Source: Latrodectus hesperus
Lineage: Eukaryota > Arthropoda > Arachnida > Araneae > Theridiidae
NCBI GenBank assembly: GCA_037975125.1
Contig: CM075857.1
Span: forward strand, 91,744,509 to 91,808,508
Reading direction: 5' to 3'
DNA length: 64,000 bases
How positions within the stretch are numbered: position 1 is the stretch's first letter; every line of letters begins with the position of its first letter. Of this stretch, positions 1 through 13,194 are shown in pieces. Made by a program: the position numbers and the translations under genes. The notes beneath the pieces were generated by a model that saw nothing but the letters and a program-made list of their open reading frames with translations, ran no database searches and was not told where the DNA came from.

Positions 1-88
1 CATGTTGAAATATAGGTAGCTAACATTGGAATAATTATAATTTTTTTAATTTTAATAGTTTAAATGAACTTCTGTGGTTCGGAATTCT

Positions 89-248
<160 letters not shown>

Positions 249-972
249 ATAAATTTAGTTTTTTTAAAGAAAGCATATATTGTAAATATATGATCTAAAT
301 TAATGCCTTTGGTATTTATTAATATTTTTTTGTAAATTTGGTTATTAAAATTAACTTATTTATCAAATAGGCTAAGCTTAACCAAATGTGCTCATTTGAT
401 TTTATTAATTTAATGTTTGAAATGGAATGCATTACCAATATCAGGGATTTAAAACTGGTTTTATGAATAAAATCATCTTTGCTGCTTTTAAAGGAATTAA
501 TTAGATTTAGATAAAATTGAATTTTTAGAGAATTAACATTAGGAAATTGTTCTGTGCTTAGAATAGTTAATAAATATAACATACCAGCAATAACATTTGA
601 AACAAGTGAATAAAATTACGTGCCAACATAATTATTACAGAAAACCAAAATTAGTGATTAATTTTCATTTGATGGGAATTGATAGTTGCTAAAAATATTT
701 TTGATATTTTGTTAAATTTGAAATTGAGATATTACAGCAATAAGTAATAACATGATTTGATTAATAGTAATATAATTTTAAATTTCATTAATAAGATTAT
801 TAATTTAAATTTTCACTATAAAATATTATAAAAATCGATATCAAACTGGTAATTATTTTTAGAGAGATTTTTAGTCGGAGAGATTCGGATTTTGAAAGTA
901 ATATATTTGTTAGAGAAAATGTGTGTGGCAAATAAGAAATTAATATAAAATAAAATATTATGAATTTTTACT
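249..972. other. AT-rich spacer, no gene seen
   Basis: No coding-like frame, RNA or transposon end was recognised here. The short open frame at 319-582 (minus) has low-complexity composition and no family resemblance. Confidence 0.6.
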
Positions 973-984
973 TTAAAGGAGATT
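973..984. repeat. Target-site duplication, left copy
   Basis: Twelve bases identical to 1800-1811. The bases just outside and inside differ between the two sites, so the match is exactly 12 bp. Confidence 0.75.
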
Positions 985-1799
985 TCTTTCTTCTTCTTCT
1001 TCTTAAAATTGGGTTTGTATGTCATTGGGCACCTCTGCTTTTATCAGCATTTTGTACCATTAACTCAAAACCCAATGTTTCCTAGTTCCAGTTGCTCGGG
1101 TCACCCACTTTACTAATAAAGTCCGATAACCCTTTAATGGAATCTAGGTGTAACTCTCTAGTATGGACGAAACCTAAAGAAGTTAATCTAGGGAGGGCAA
1201 GAGCCTCACATTCGTAAATGACATGCTCTGCCGTTTCCTCTTGCATATGACATTTCCAGCAGATAAGGTCTTGCTGAAACAGTCCCATCTGGTCAGAAAG
1301 TCAGTCATGCTAGGAATAGCTTCCTGACTTTCACCAGAAGAAGATGGTTTGGAGGTCATTTCTACCTCAAGTGAAGGATTCATTGCTGCCCCTTTACAAG
1401 ATTGCCTCTGAGTTTCCTTGTCTTTTTCAGCAAGGTCTACTTTAGAGGCTTCACCTGTAAATGCAGAAAGGTTTGTTACTTCTTGTGTCTTTTCAGCCAC
1501 AAGATAACAATTAAAAAGCTCAGGTAATATAAGTCCACCCAGCATTGCCTGAGTTACTGGGCAAGGCAAATTACTCTAGAAGTTTGCCAGGCAACTAGAG
1601 GCTCCGTTAAGACACCAATACCGCGGTGCCAATTAGCCCTAGGCACGGATCGCATAACACCAGGGTTTACGGGAGCTGGTTCGCGGCCTCTGATTCTATA
1701 TTCAAGGCTATCCTGTCATTCCTACAGGACATTCGGCTATCCACCACTTGCCGACGCGCCTGGTGGCTGCTCAAGCCCCAGGAAGGTACACGTACCAGG
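985..1799 (-). mobile_element. Short internally deleted LINE derivative with target-site duplication
   Basis: The unit is bounded by the same 12 bp, TTAAAGGAGATT, at 973-984 and 1800-1811. Read on the minus strand it begins with a GC-rich 5' segment (1799 to about 1575). An open frame follows (1569-1290) that looks like an ORF1 start. It then jumps near 1290, with a change of frame, to the C-terminal Cys/His region of a LINE ORF2 (1288-1082, motif C-x2-C with TAEH, then a C), and ends in a (GAA)n tail at about 987-1005. A 3' simple-repeat tail plus a variable-length target duplication is typical of target-primed reverse transcription. I infer a non-autonomous derivative that lost endonuclease and reverse transcriptase. 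A full element that was deleted after insertion is the alternative. Confidence 0.75.
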
Positions 1800-1811
1800 T
1801 TAAAGGAGATT
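1800..1811. repeat. Target-site duplication, right copy
   Basis: Right partner of 973-984, at the 5' end of the LINE derivative. Confidence 0.75.
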
Positions 1812-2813
1812 AATTTTATTTTTAATTTTTTGACAGTGTTATGTGTATTAAAATAACTGGTACATATTTTATATACTTTATTAATGTAAGAGAAAATATT
1901 TTTAATATTTTTCTTGCAATTCAAGGTACATCACATAACTTATTATCAGATTTCTTAATTTTGTAATTTATATTTATGATTAAATATATTATATAATATT
2001 TATTCTTCACTGTAGAATTTTTCACGTCAAAATTTAACTATTCTGCAATTACACTGTTGACCATTCAAATTGCAACACCAAGAAAGACAAGTGATATCAC
2101 AACAACATTTATTTTGTAGATAACATGTTGACCAAGTATCAAATGATTAAATATATAGACTTCTGGGAAGTGTGTTTCTTACCAAAATCAATAGCCAGTG
2201 TAGCCGCCATTGTTGGAGATCACCACAGCCACACACCATAGAATTGATTCAAAGATACTTTGGATATGTTCTTGAGGTACAGCAAACCAAGCAGTTTCTA
2301 AACGCTACCAAAGTTGATCTGGTGTGGCAGTTAGGGATGTAACCTGGGTCAATCATTGAGTAACCATGAATCACATGTTTTTTTCGGCGAAAGATATGTA
2401 GAGTGAGCTGGCCAGGGAAGCAATTTATACTGGTACTTAACGAGAACCCTTGGAAAATGCGTGATACGTGTGGTCACGCATTATTCTGTTGAAATATGGC
2501 TGTGGACAAGCCCTGAAGGTAAAGAAGGACAACTAGCTCCAACACCTCAGAGATGTAGCGCTGGCAGTTTAAAGTACCGGCAATGCGTACTAGAGAAGTG
2601 GGAGAGTGAAATCTACCACACCATACTACCCGGTGTAAGAACAGTGTGGCGGTACATAACTCAGCTGTTCAGCATCCTCTCTCCACGGTGTCACCAGACT
2701 CGAATGCGACTATCGTGGTATTGCAGACAAAGCGTGACCCTTCAGTAAAGTCAATTTCATTCTATTCTGCCATCTACATCCTTTTTTCATCGTACCATTG
2801 ATGGCGGAGACGT

Positions 2814-5800
2814 GTTTTGGACACCTTAGCAGGGACTGTAAATCTCAAAAAGTTTGAGGTAGATGTGGATGTGGACACTCAGAAAATGATTGCCAGGCTC
2901 AATATCAAAATTGCATCAACTGCCACATTGCAAACAAAACAAGGAGTGAATTTCCCCTCAAACCATGAAGCTTACTCTGCAATTTGTCCCATCTACACGT
3001 CTCTACTTAATTCGAACAACAACTAAATATGCCAAACAACATTTACCCAATCTGTAACAATGCCCCTCAAACACCTAATCTTCAATCACAAGAGAGCAGC
3101 AACATGCACACAACAAAGATTATCCAAATAACCCTTATGAAGGCAAGGGCCCCAACTGACTTATTGCAAATGATTGCCTACGTCTGAATGTGCAAGTCAT
3201 TGTGGTACAAGAACCACATATAAACAAAGAGAATCAGATACTGGGAATTCCAAGCAACTGGAAATACTGGCTCTCGGGTAATGGAAACGCTGGAGTAATC
3301 ACCACAGTTGATATAAGCCCAATCCTAGTTGGACTTAAAGAAAACGCGGTAGCAGTTAAAATTGCAATTAATGCTGGCCCACTGACAATAATCTCTGCAT
3401 ATAGACACCAAATGCATATATCACACCAAATCACAGGTATACTATGAGTCTGGACTAGCGAGAATCAATGAAGCACTGCAGGATATTAATAGCTTCCTAC
3501 AAAATTTAGGAAACGAAAAGACCATTATCGATGGAGACCTTAATGCCCATCACATCATGTGGGGATATAAAGACAACGACCAACGAGGTAAAGCACTCTT
3601 AGATTACCTGATAGGTAATAATTTACATCTTCTAAACACCATGGGTGCTCTTCCAACTTTTAACTCTTTAACCAATGAAGGATGGCCGGATGTGACTTCT
3701 CCTAATGTCGACATTGCAATAGAAAGTACATGGGGGGTCCTGGACACTGAAACACTCAGTAACCATAAATATATCCAGATCACACTGGCAGCACCACCAA
3801 ATACGACACAAATTACCAGATTCAAGACTAAATATGGAAATCCTCATAAATTCATCAAAAATCTATATCCACACGTAAGCAATATACTACAACTGTTAGA
3901 GGATAGTCAAACAACTGATCAACTTAACAATGCAGCGACAATCATGCAAAGACAACTGATTGAGTGTTGTCGATTTTCCTATAAGAAAACGAAGCCGCGT
4001 AATAATTTAATGCCAAACTGGTGGACGCAGTCTTTTGATCTCAAGAAAAAAGAATTAAATGCCAAAAGGCAAAAAATGCAAAATTTAAGTAATCCAGACA
4101 AAACTAAACTCAGAATTGATTACTAAAAGCTGAAGGCGGCATATATTAAAGATATACGAAGAGCAAAGCACACATGCTGGCGAGAACAATGCACTTCAGC
4201 AACAAATCCTTATGGGAAATTTATAAAGCCACCTTTAGGAAATCCTCTCCACCATCAGCCCTATTCTGCACGAATTTACAAGAAGGTAACGCTATTAACA
4301 TCGCCAGTAGAATCTTAGAAGAGCTGTTTCCTACACAACCTACCACTCTGTTTCAGCGATCTCACACCAATGATAGTCATGATCCAGAATCCAGCAGGGG
4401 AGATCTTATGGATCATAAATTTCCAAGGATGTTCGGCGGGGAGGCACTTTGGACACGAAGATAGACAGAGTTATCACCTCACTCCCTAATGGAAAAGCAC
4501 CAGGACTTGATGAAATTGGCAACATTATACTTAAAACTCTGGACCGTAACTATTCAGAGCTTCTCAGAACCCTAGTAAAAATGCTGGAATCTGTACTACT
4601 TCCCAAATTGCTTCAAAATTGGCTTAATCATTCTCTTCCATAAGGAAGGAAAAGACAAATTGCAAGTTAAATTATACAGGCCAATCACCCTCTTACCAAC
4701 GATGGGAAAATTACTGGAGAAAATTGTGACAACAAGATTGACTTTCTTCTTAGAGGTCTTCTTCACCAAAATCAATTTGGTTTTCGTCAAGGAAAATCAG
4801 TGGATGATGCTCTCTTACACCTGAAAAGACAAATCGAGATTGCAAAAGCCTCAGCAAAACATTGTGCAATAATTTCTCTGGATATTAAAGGAGCTTTCGA
4901 CTCTGCACCACATCCATCTATCAAACAAGCACTTAAAGAAAAGATGCCCAGAAACCATCAAAAACATTCTCATAAGCAACCTGGAAGATCGAGAGGTTGC
5001 CCTCAATACTAATAGGGGTATTGTGAAGAAAACGCAAGCCATTGGATGTCCACAAGGATGCAGTGGACCCATACTATGGAATCTGCTTGCTGATGAGCCG
5101 CTACAATTTGACTGGTCCATAGTTGGTAAAGATATTGATCCTAAAGCAACAGTTGCTTTCCAGGCGTTTGCTGACGACTTCACCTTCGTTGTGTCAGCTG
5201 ATAGTGAAAGGAAGCTTGGACGCGTCGCAACAGAAGCCCTTAAGATTTTTAGCAAGTGGACCCATAAACGTAACCTTGGAATTTCAATTGAAAAATCAAA
5301 TTACCTCCTATTCACGAGACAGCAATGTGGGCCGCAAATATTTTTAAATAACTTAAGAATAAGGAGAAGCAAGAGTATTAAATTTTTGGGTGTACTCCTG
5401 GATGAAAATTTGAATTGGTCAGCACATATCAAACAGCAAGGTGTCAAAGCCTTTCGCATTCACCAGAAATTACTTAGAATAATTGGCTCGACATGGGGAT
5501 CAGGAGGAACTTAACAACCAACAATACATCTCCTTCTGTTGGATAAAGTTGGATTTGAAGGGAACTTAATGGCAGACCGCCTACCAAAAACTGCTGCTAA
5601 TCGGAAGTCTATCTACCTCTTCCTCGGTCTCACTTCAAAAGGATCCGGAATATTTCATTAATTCAGGATTGGCAAACTCTGTGGGATCAGAATACCACCG
5701 GACGCCTAGTACACTGCCAAATTCCTGCCAAAAGTGAATTTGAACCAACAGTGCTGGCCAAGACAAATAACGATTTTTGTAATGGGACATTGCCCATTTA

Positions 5801-6843
5801 CAAGTTACCTGCATAGAATAGGAGTACAACCCACTGACAGCTGTGCATGTAAAGAAGAAGGTACTCCAGTTCATTACGCTACAACATACCCCCTCACGAG
5901 TTCCTGGCACTTTACTATCCCAATCTGAAAAGTGTCTGGCTCAAAAACATCACCATCAACAAGGCGGCAAAGCTAAAAATTATTAACCTTATAAACTTTT
6001 TCCTTGAATATAGGGACTTAATAATTCCAGAGGAATAGGAGGATAATGATGCCTGTGACGGTGATAGACTTCACCTGGAAGAAGAGGAGCCGTAAAATCC
6101 GCATCTCCATCTCTCTCATCTTCTACATTTAGACATTTCCTTCTCTAATTGTAACATTTCGCCTGTTTTTCGTCTCCTTGTATATAGTTCATTAATATTT
6201 GTTTGCTATTTTCTCACCATCATTCCAGCGCTCTTACTTAATTACTTAATCACAATTATTGTCATCATGTTGTATTGACCTATTTAAATGCATTATGTAT
6301 AACCTATCTAAACATTTTGCATATATAGCTTAGAATTTCATATGACCTAACTTACGTTGAGCCGATACATCCAACTATTAAATCCATACTAAATGCATTA
6401 ATTATTCATTAATCATTATTACCTCATTAATCTGCAGTAAGTGCAGGTATATGTATTCAATTCTGTTTTGTCATTTTTAATTTCCTTTTGTATTTCCATT
6501 AATTTTCTTTATTTCTTATATGTATGCATTCGATTTGTATTTTATATGCCTGTCTTACCACATCCTGCCATTTATTTTGTCTGATACCTATTTTGAATGC
6601 TTCTTACGTGTCCACGTGCTAACTCTCAATTGCAATGCAATTAGTGTTGAACAGTATACTTTACAAACCCTCTTTACTGTGTAAAAGTAATAATTTCCAT
6701 TGTCTTCATACGATTGCAAGCATAATTGTATTGTTTTGTATGTACTGTGTTCCGTTTTCTTTTCTCTCCAGCGGGTCCATCAAATCTGGTTAAACCCTTT
6801 CAAGGTTAGGTACAGGGATTTCTGCTGGTGTTTACTTTACTTT
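2814..6843 (+). mobile_element. 5'-truncated RNase H-bearing LINE inserted in a Tc1 element
   Basis: Starts inside an ORF1 CCHC zinc-knuckle array (about 2814-2960). It continues through endonuclease, reverse transcriptase and RNase H remnants, ends ORF2 with a stop at 6036-6038, and has an 800-bp 3' UTR ending in a short TTTAC repeat (about 6830-6843). The tetranucleotide ACGT at 2810-2813 and 6844-6847 may be a short target duplication; four bases is weak evidence alone. The insertion point is fixed because the flanking Tc1 frame closes perfectly. Confidence 0.85.
3150..6038 (+). pseudogene. LINE ORF2 remnant (endonuclease, reverse transcriptase, RNase H, CCHC tail)
   Basis: Endonuclease signs are a QEPHI block near 3207 and the GDLNAHH-like block near 3535-3560 (apurinic-type endonuclease). 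Reverse transcriptase follows with PNGKAPGLD near 4485, FGFRQGKS near 4780, LDIKGAFD near 4880, GCPQGCSGPILWN near 5040 and the catalytic FADD at 5167-5178. A piece of RNase H (near 5545-5600) precedes a C-terminal Cys-rich block (CACKEEGTP near 5840). The frame changes many times (near 3440, 4126, 4460, 4640, 5010, 5515), so no functional protein is possible. The order and the RNase H place it among the I/Jockey/R1-type LINEs; I cannot fix the clade. Confidence 0.85.
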
Positions 6844-7140
6844 ACGTCTGTGGTTCTGTGTCAAGTGTAGACGAAGCAATGGACGTCTAGTCGACAGACC
6901 ACTCTGCTGTAAACGGCATCGAATGGTACGCGCAGACACTGGATGATGCGTTACTGACTGAATGTGCTGTGCTATAGTTCGTCATGTGGCTGAGCGATCC
7001 GTTACTGCCGTGCGCACAATTTGCCTGTCATCACGCGAAGTGGTGCATTGAGGTGGAAGCGATGGAACGCGTCGGTCCGTCGTACCCTTCTGTATCCAAC
7101 AATCATATATTCGCATAACTGGTTTCGTCTAACACGCGCG

Positions 7141-9386
7141 GTTACCAATTTCCCCGAAACATAAAAAAACGCCGAAAGTAAAAAACGTAAGTTAAGTAAA
7201 AAAAACGGCGAAAATCTTTATTCTAACTAATATGAATAATACAAAATTATTTCTCTCTTTATTTAGTCTCCTGAAAAAGAAATTCCAGTTTTCAGAAATT
7301 ATCCAATCAAAAAGGAATTCAAGTCATATAAAAATACATTTAAACAGTTTTTAAATTGTTAAAGAAAATAACAATAGAAATTGCACGTAAGGAGAGAATA
7401 CATTTTAAATGAAAATTTTAAATATGCACGAATGATATTAAATTGAAATATTAAATGAAAAATTATATTAAATAACGAAAACTAAATTTACACAACTACA
7501 GTTTTATATTCTTATTTATATATTCAATTAGTTTATTTATTTGATACTATAATGAGTCTATATAACACTATTTATATTTCAAATAATAAAATTTTAGGAA
7601 ATACAGCTACAGTGTAAATATATTTACCCTAATTCACACAAAAAATATAAATACTTAATGTTGAATAGAAAAAAAGTATTTATTAATTAGTGCATATAAT
7701 TGAAACCATGATCACAGAAACGTTATTTTAAAATTATACCCTTCATTAACATTAACTAAAGATCTATCTTGTTAAAAAAATTTTAAAAAATAAAAACACT
7801 GCTGCAATACAAAAATTTATAATAATCTTTTTGTCAAATTTAGTTGAAGAAATAATTATTTTATTCAGAAGTTAAAAACTTTTTTTGGTTTAACGGTGGT
7901 GATAAATTTGGTTTTGAGTAAATAAAATTAGGCTCACTTTACTGTTGTTGGAACTTAACGACTTTCTTTCCGGTAATTTAGTTTAAGGTTTGAGCATTTA
8001 AATTGAGCATATATGTGTGCTTTTTTCTTTCTAATGAATGACGTCTATTTCGGTAAAAACTTTTCCTTTTCATTTCAGTCTAAAATTAGCTGAAATTAAT
8101 CACCTTTTAAAAAGATAATGCTCTAAGCTAAACCATCCATTTCATTTAGAAACGAATTAATTTTCGTTTTTAAACACAGTTATCTAAATAAAATATAAAA
8201 TAATTTTCCCTTTTTTTATCCGTTGCCAAGATTTGCAAAATTCCTTTGGGTCCGAAAGTTGTTTCATATAGAAAAGAATGGTGATAAAGAAATAATGCAT
8301 TTTTGTAGTGTCTATCAATCATGAATTTTTTGTATTATTTTATGTTGTGAAAGTAGCATACTTTTTGTCAATTTTAACTGTTTTTGAACAGAGTACAATG
8401 CACACAATCACACACTTTTTATATTTATTTAATTAATATTCCAATTCAGCCTGTTACCCGGGCTATGTATTTTAAATGTGATTTTTATCATAAATGTGCG
8501 ATAAAATGTTTACCTAAAAATGTCGTATATTTTTCATATAATAGTTTTTGGTTTCGTTTCTTAACGAACAAACATGCTTTATGTTAAGTATTGGTTGCTA
8601 TTTTTATTTTATTGAATAGAAAAACTAAATGTTTTTTTTATTTTTTACAGTCGATTTTAATTCAATCCGTTATAAGAGAAATAAAAATATTTTATTTAAG
8701 GTAAAAAGAAGTAATTAATTTGGATTACCACTTTCTTCATAATAAAGAATAATAACTGCGATTTTGAACTTATTTGTCGACAATTTTGAAATCAAATTTG
8801 TCAACAAATGTGATCTTAAAACAACGCCGTTGAACTAGTTGAGAAAAATGTACCACAATGGTCTTTAGTTAAATGGCCCTTAAGTTACATTTCCAATTAT
8901 GGTATTAATATTTGTAATGATTGGGAAGTCACTTTACATCATCAATTCAGGTCTAATTAGCTTTTGAATGTAAAAATAAAATCTTAATCAACGAACAAAT
9001 CATACTGTGCAAAAGATTTTTTGGCGATTAGCCAACAATACTATTTGATGAATTGTTTTTAATACAACATGAGAAACATGTAACTTAATTTTGTTGAGTA
9101 CAATTAATAATTGATTTCTAAGATTCAATCCGTGGTTATGAAATGAGTCATACAAAACGTTATAAGAGATGTATTTTCGGATGGAGATATTGATTTTGAA
9201 CGATATTTGATAAATAGCTTTCAATAAATCACTGTCTGTGTCTATCTATCAGTCTTTATGAGATCTTTTTGACAAGATTTTATTCTAATTTTAATCAATT
9301 ATAAAACAATGCTGGAAGGCAGTTTCATATCACGTTGAACACGAGTTTTCAATTAATCTGCCACACGCAACTTCAAGATTTGTTTT
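7141..9386. other. AT-rich spacer, no gene seen
   Basis: Long stretch of AT-rich DNA without transposon motifs, RNA genes or a convincing open frame. The short frame at 8384-8587 has no recognisable pattern. Confidence 0.6.
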
Positions 9387-9562
9387 GCCGAGGTGGCAGC
9401 CGAATGGTTAGCGCTCTTGCCTTCGGTTCAACAGTTCGTGGGTTCGAATCCCACCTTGGACATGGATGTTTGTAGTGGTTCGGAATCCACTTTAAACCGT
9501 AGGTCCCGGTCTAATTCGCCCTCGTGTGCAAAAAATGACCATTGAGCGACAAACAAACCAAA
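9387..9562 (+). repeat. tRNA-derived SINE
   Basis: The head has an A-box-like segment (GGTGGCAGCCGAATGG near 9391) and a clean B box (GGTTCGAATCC at 9441-9451), the internal promoter elements of RNA polymerase III. It then runs into a non-tRNA body ending near ATGACCATTGAGCGACAAAC. It does not close as a functional tRNA. The body end reappears in reverse orientation near 62410. Confidence 0.75.
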
Positions 9563-10035
9563 CCATCAAGATTTGTTTCTGGTTCGAGTGTACTAATTGT
9601 GTAACTGTTTTACTACATTTTTAATTTGGTGTAACATGTTACGCGTTATATATTAATATAAACTAATAAAATTGCAGTTAAATTTCTGTAGATTTATTAC
9701 AATTAGACAGAAAATTCCTGATGTGTAATTCAGAAACAATTTCTAGTATTCAGAAATTAAAGATCCTTTTTAATCCTATATACAATTATTTTTGAAAGAT
9801 GTATTGAGTTAACTAAGATTAATAACACTAACAAGAACGATATTAATGAAATTTTCTAAGATCTAACATTTAAAATTAGGATTCATTCATTTAGTGTGAG
9901 AAATATTTTATTTTATTTATTACATTACATATATTCAGACTTGTATGCTTGATTCTTGAGATCCGCTTGTAAGTCTTCGTCGATAATAGGACAAATAGCA
10001 CAATGACAGATGTACAACCACAGAAGATAACGAAG

Positions 10036-10131
10036 AAAACACCCAGGGCCATGGTGGTAATCGAACCCACACTCCTACGCTCTCAAGCGATTAGCCGAGT
10101 GATGCTTTGACCACTCAGCCACGGAGCGCCC
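10036..10131 (-). repeat. tRNA-derived SINE head
   Basis: Read on the minus strand it starts GGGCGCTCCGTGGCTGAGTG, a tRNA-Ser/Leu-like head, and has a B-box-like GGGTTCGATTACC before a CA-rich tail. The extended variable region and lack of a proper acceptor stem argue for a SINE and not a working tRNA. Confidence 0.6.
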
Positions 10132-11084
10132 ATGTGTGAGAAATCGAAGATGGTAATTAATTGTGATTTATAGTTTGTTGCCATTTCAGCTTGTCAAAAT
10201 ATTACACAAAATATTTTCGCTAATAAAGTACTTGAAGAGTTTGCCAAGAAATTCTGGAAACAAAATGTCTGTTTTAAATAAAAAAAGTACTTAAAAATTA
10301 TTTCGACTCAAAGAAACTCTCTTGCATTTTAATTTGTTATTATGTCAGACATAGGATAAATCCTTTAAGAAAATAGAAAAAAAAGCACTGAAAGTCATAA
10401 ATTTATTACTTATCAAATAAACATCTTACATAATTTTGGGAGATTTTGAATGCTTGTTGTCTGTTTCTTTGTTTCCAATTTTATTAAAATGCATGTACAC
10501 TGAATGCTATTTGGCTATACCAATGTATATAAAAACATTCTCTTATTTTAAGCTAAGATACTTTAATTTATCAAAATTATGATACCTCAGATAACATCTT
10601 GGAAAATGCAGACATTCTTTTAAATAAAAATTTTTTAAGAAGTTAATCTCATATATTTTCGTAAAATGCCTGTAAACAAACCTCGTAGCAAATCGAGGAT
10701 TTGACACAGTTTCATGTAAAAAATTTATTCATGATAGCTTAGTGGAGCACCATGTAAAGGTAATAGCAATATTTTAGGATCTTTTGCATACCTACAGAAA
10801 AATAATATTCAACTAAAAATCAAATTTAGATAATTTTGAAGCTTATATTTATTTTTGAATGTTAATTTTATATGGCCTTGAAGTGTATTCTCAAACAAAA
10901 ATATCTGTCAATAGATGCATAATAAAACCAACTTATTTCAAATTCAAACTAAGTGGATTAATCTGAATTGATTGATATGATACAAACTGAATAATAATTC
11001 AGATTTCGCCAATCACTTTATGAAATCAAAAATATATTATAAGAATATTAAATATTGTAATTTTATTTGATCAAAAAATTTCCT

Positions 11085-11303
11085 TTATCTTTTAGCATTT
11101 TCTCGTGGCTTTTTTCTGATTCTCAAGAGTTTTAGAAAAGCATTTTCTGATATGGCGATGAAGTATTCCTTAAAGGCATAATTTGTGATTGCTTTATTCA
11201 TCCAAACTTCTAAAAATAAGCCATCCAGACACAGTTGGAGAATAAACTTTTCTACAATTGGCTCATTTTCAGATAAGCAACCAAACAGAAATGCACAGTT
11301 TGC
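11085..11303 (-). CDS. Possible 3'-terminal exon, unknown protein
   Basis: The minus-strand frame is open for 72 codons and ends with a TAA at 11085-11087. It has no early ATG. Its composition looks protein-like (amphipathic spacing, mixed charge, a basic C-terminal tail ending PRENAKR), and the segment is visibly richer in GC than its surroundings. An AG lies just after the upstream stop and could serve as a splice acceptor. I recognise no family and see no partner exons, so this may be chance or a decayed exon. Confidence 0.22.
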   Translation of the reverse strand, partial: ANCAFLFGCLSENEPIVEKFILQLCLDGLFLEVWMNKAITNYAFKEYFIAISENAFLKLLRIRKKPRENAKR

Positions 11304-12327
11304 TTAATAAAAACATGGAAAATGACATGGAAGATTTTTTCTTTTCAAGATGATTGAAAAAGAAATAAAAAACTTTTTATTCTGTTATTATCTGTGGTCT
11401 GAATAATAAAAAATTACACATTAATATTTTTCTTGAAATATTTTAATATATATGAAAAATATATATTTGTACATTTTGTTAAATTTATTTATTTCTTATA
11501 TATAATTTACAAAAAAAAATTAAATATCACATCCAAAAACTTTTAAAATAAACATGCACACCAAAAGATTCTGAACTCTTAGTAATAAAAATCGAATAAT
11601 AAACTATTAAAAAACGTTTATTTTAATAATACAAAAAAGGATCATAAAATGCAATTATTTAATTTTAAGAGAACATTGTAAAGAATTTTGGAATATAAAA
11701 ACTGTGAAGTAGATATAAATAATATAAAAAATTTCTTATACAGTTTTTTTTAAATGATTGGTAAGAATTCTTCGTCAAATGTAGTTAATTTTCAAAATAT
11801 ATGAGGTGTAATCCCAGAACTTATCATTTTATTTTTAGACGAGTGCATTTCTTTTTATTAAGTTTAGTCTTTGTTAGAGGATTTTAGATATAAACACAGT
11901 TGAACTATAGCTTGCTTTAATCGTCGTTATAAACATTTTAAAATTTGAAAGGGGATTTCTATAAAATTCCTATTAACTGTACTAAAACTATACTCCTTAC
12001 AATATGCAACATAAGTTACTTATCTAATCTTGGAAGCATGTTAGATAGAAATTGTTTCTAAATTAGATAAGTAAGTTATTAGGTAAGTAAGTTCTTTAAT
12101 ATAGACATAATGTTGTTGCTGGTATTAATCTAGAAAAAAAGAAAAAAAAAACAAACAAACACACGCACACCAGCCACCGAAAACTCAAATTATTCATTAA
12201 TTTTGCAGAAATATTTTTATAAAATTTATTATTATGGTTTAAAATGCAATTTTTACAATCGTGCGAAATAAATTATTTCAAATTTTCCATTTTTTTAAAT
12301 AAACGTTTTCGCAAGCTTGCGAGGGCC

Positions 12328-12455
12328 TGAAATACACATACAAATGAGAACCTCATAACTCATGCAAACAAAGTTCTCATATACACACACGCAAATGAGG
12401 ACCTCCCCTACATACCTACAAACGTGGACCTCATTTACACATATCAAAATAAGGA
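12328..12455. repeat. Degenerate minisatellite, period about 27 bp
   Basis: About four diverged units built around CAAATGAGGACCTCATATAC, each followed by an ACACA-rich spacer. Confidence 0.5.
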
Positions 12456-13194
12456 TAATATCTGCATTCTTCTAAAAGAGAATATCATACAGTAATATGT
12501 ATTTTAGACATTTGTATATTTGAAAAATAGATTTATTTTTTTTACATTAATTAAGCACATACCTCATGATTTTTGGTTTAAAAAGTCCTGAGAGAATCTC
12601 AATTGAAAATGATATATTTTCCACACAAAATGTAAAATGTCAGTAAAAATAATGATCTAATAATTATTTATTTATCATGTATAAAAGGTGCAGGTACGAT
12701 ATAACTGAAAATTATAATGATTCTGATATGGAATAATATTTTCAAGCAAAAGATTTGAGAAAAGAGCCTGATTGTTCATGAAATAGTTAATGAATATTTT
12801 TTTATCAAGCAGTAGTAATTTACTATCAGCAAATAATTTACGTGTGAACATATTTTCACTCCCAGATTATATTTTTCAGCAATAAAAGACGAGTTTCATT
12901 AAATACTGAAAGAAATTCTTTTAAACATATACATTTTTTATCTTTTTAAATTTGCATTTTAATACGCAAATATTTCTAATTACTTTAAAATTAAATATTT
13001 TAGAATTAAATTTATTATAGATTTTTGAAACTATAATAAGCATAATTTTTAATTAAATCTCTTGAAGATTGATTAATTTTAAAGTTTAATATTAAAAATA
13101 GGAAAGAAATGTAAAAGGAAATTCAAATTATAATGACTTAAGAAATTAGTTTAACAAAAATGAAATAAATGGTATTTATTGTACAAAATAACAA

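Larger units (their letters stand above)
2051..7140 (-). mobile_element. Tc1-like DNA transposon, decayed and split by a LINE
   Basis: Two pieces, 2051-2813 and 6844-about 7140, both read as Tc1-like transposase on the minus strand. The right piece gives the N-terminal DNA-binding region. The left piece gives the catalytic core (a degenerate copy of the usual FTDESRF block) and a late block resembling the family's LPWPA-x-SPDLSP motif. Removing 2814-6843 brings the two pieces together in the same reading frame across the junction (residues Q-N-H-R-R-L-R-H-Q-W). The left terminus carries the CAACACCAAG motif shared with the Tc1 copies at 13195 and 53369. Many stops and frameshifts show it is dead. 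The right terminus is uncertain. Confidence 0.8.
10132..13194. other. AT-rich spacer with minor repeats
   Basis: Apart from the weak exon candidate at 11085-11303, a hairpin-forming repeat (arms about 12008-12026 and 12062-12080) and the small minisatellite at 12328-12455, nothing is recognised. Confidence 0.55.

Noticed and set aside
4851..5255. 134-codon minus-strand frame
   Set aside because: Antisense shadow of the LINE reverse transcriptase on the plus strand.
9387..10131. Functional tRNA genes
   Set aside because: Box A and B are present, but the stems do not pair as a tRNA and each runs into a SINE body or tail.
12120..12420. CRISPR-like spaced repeats
   Set aside because: The repeats are diverged, contiguous and in a eukaryotic context; this is a minisatellite.
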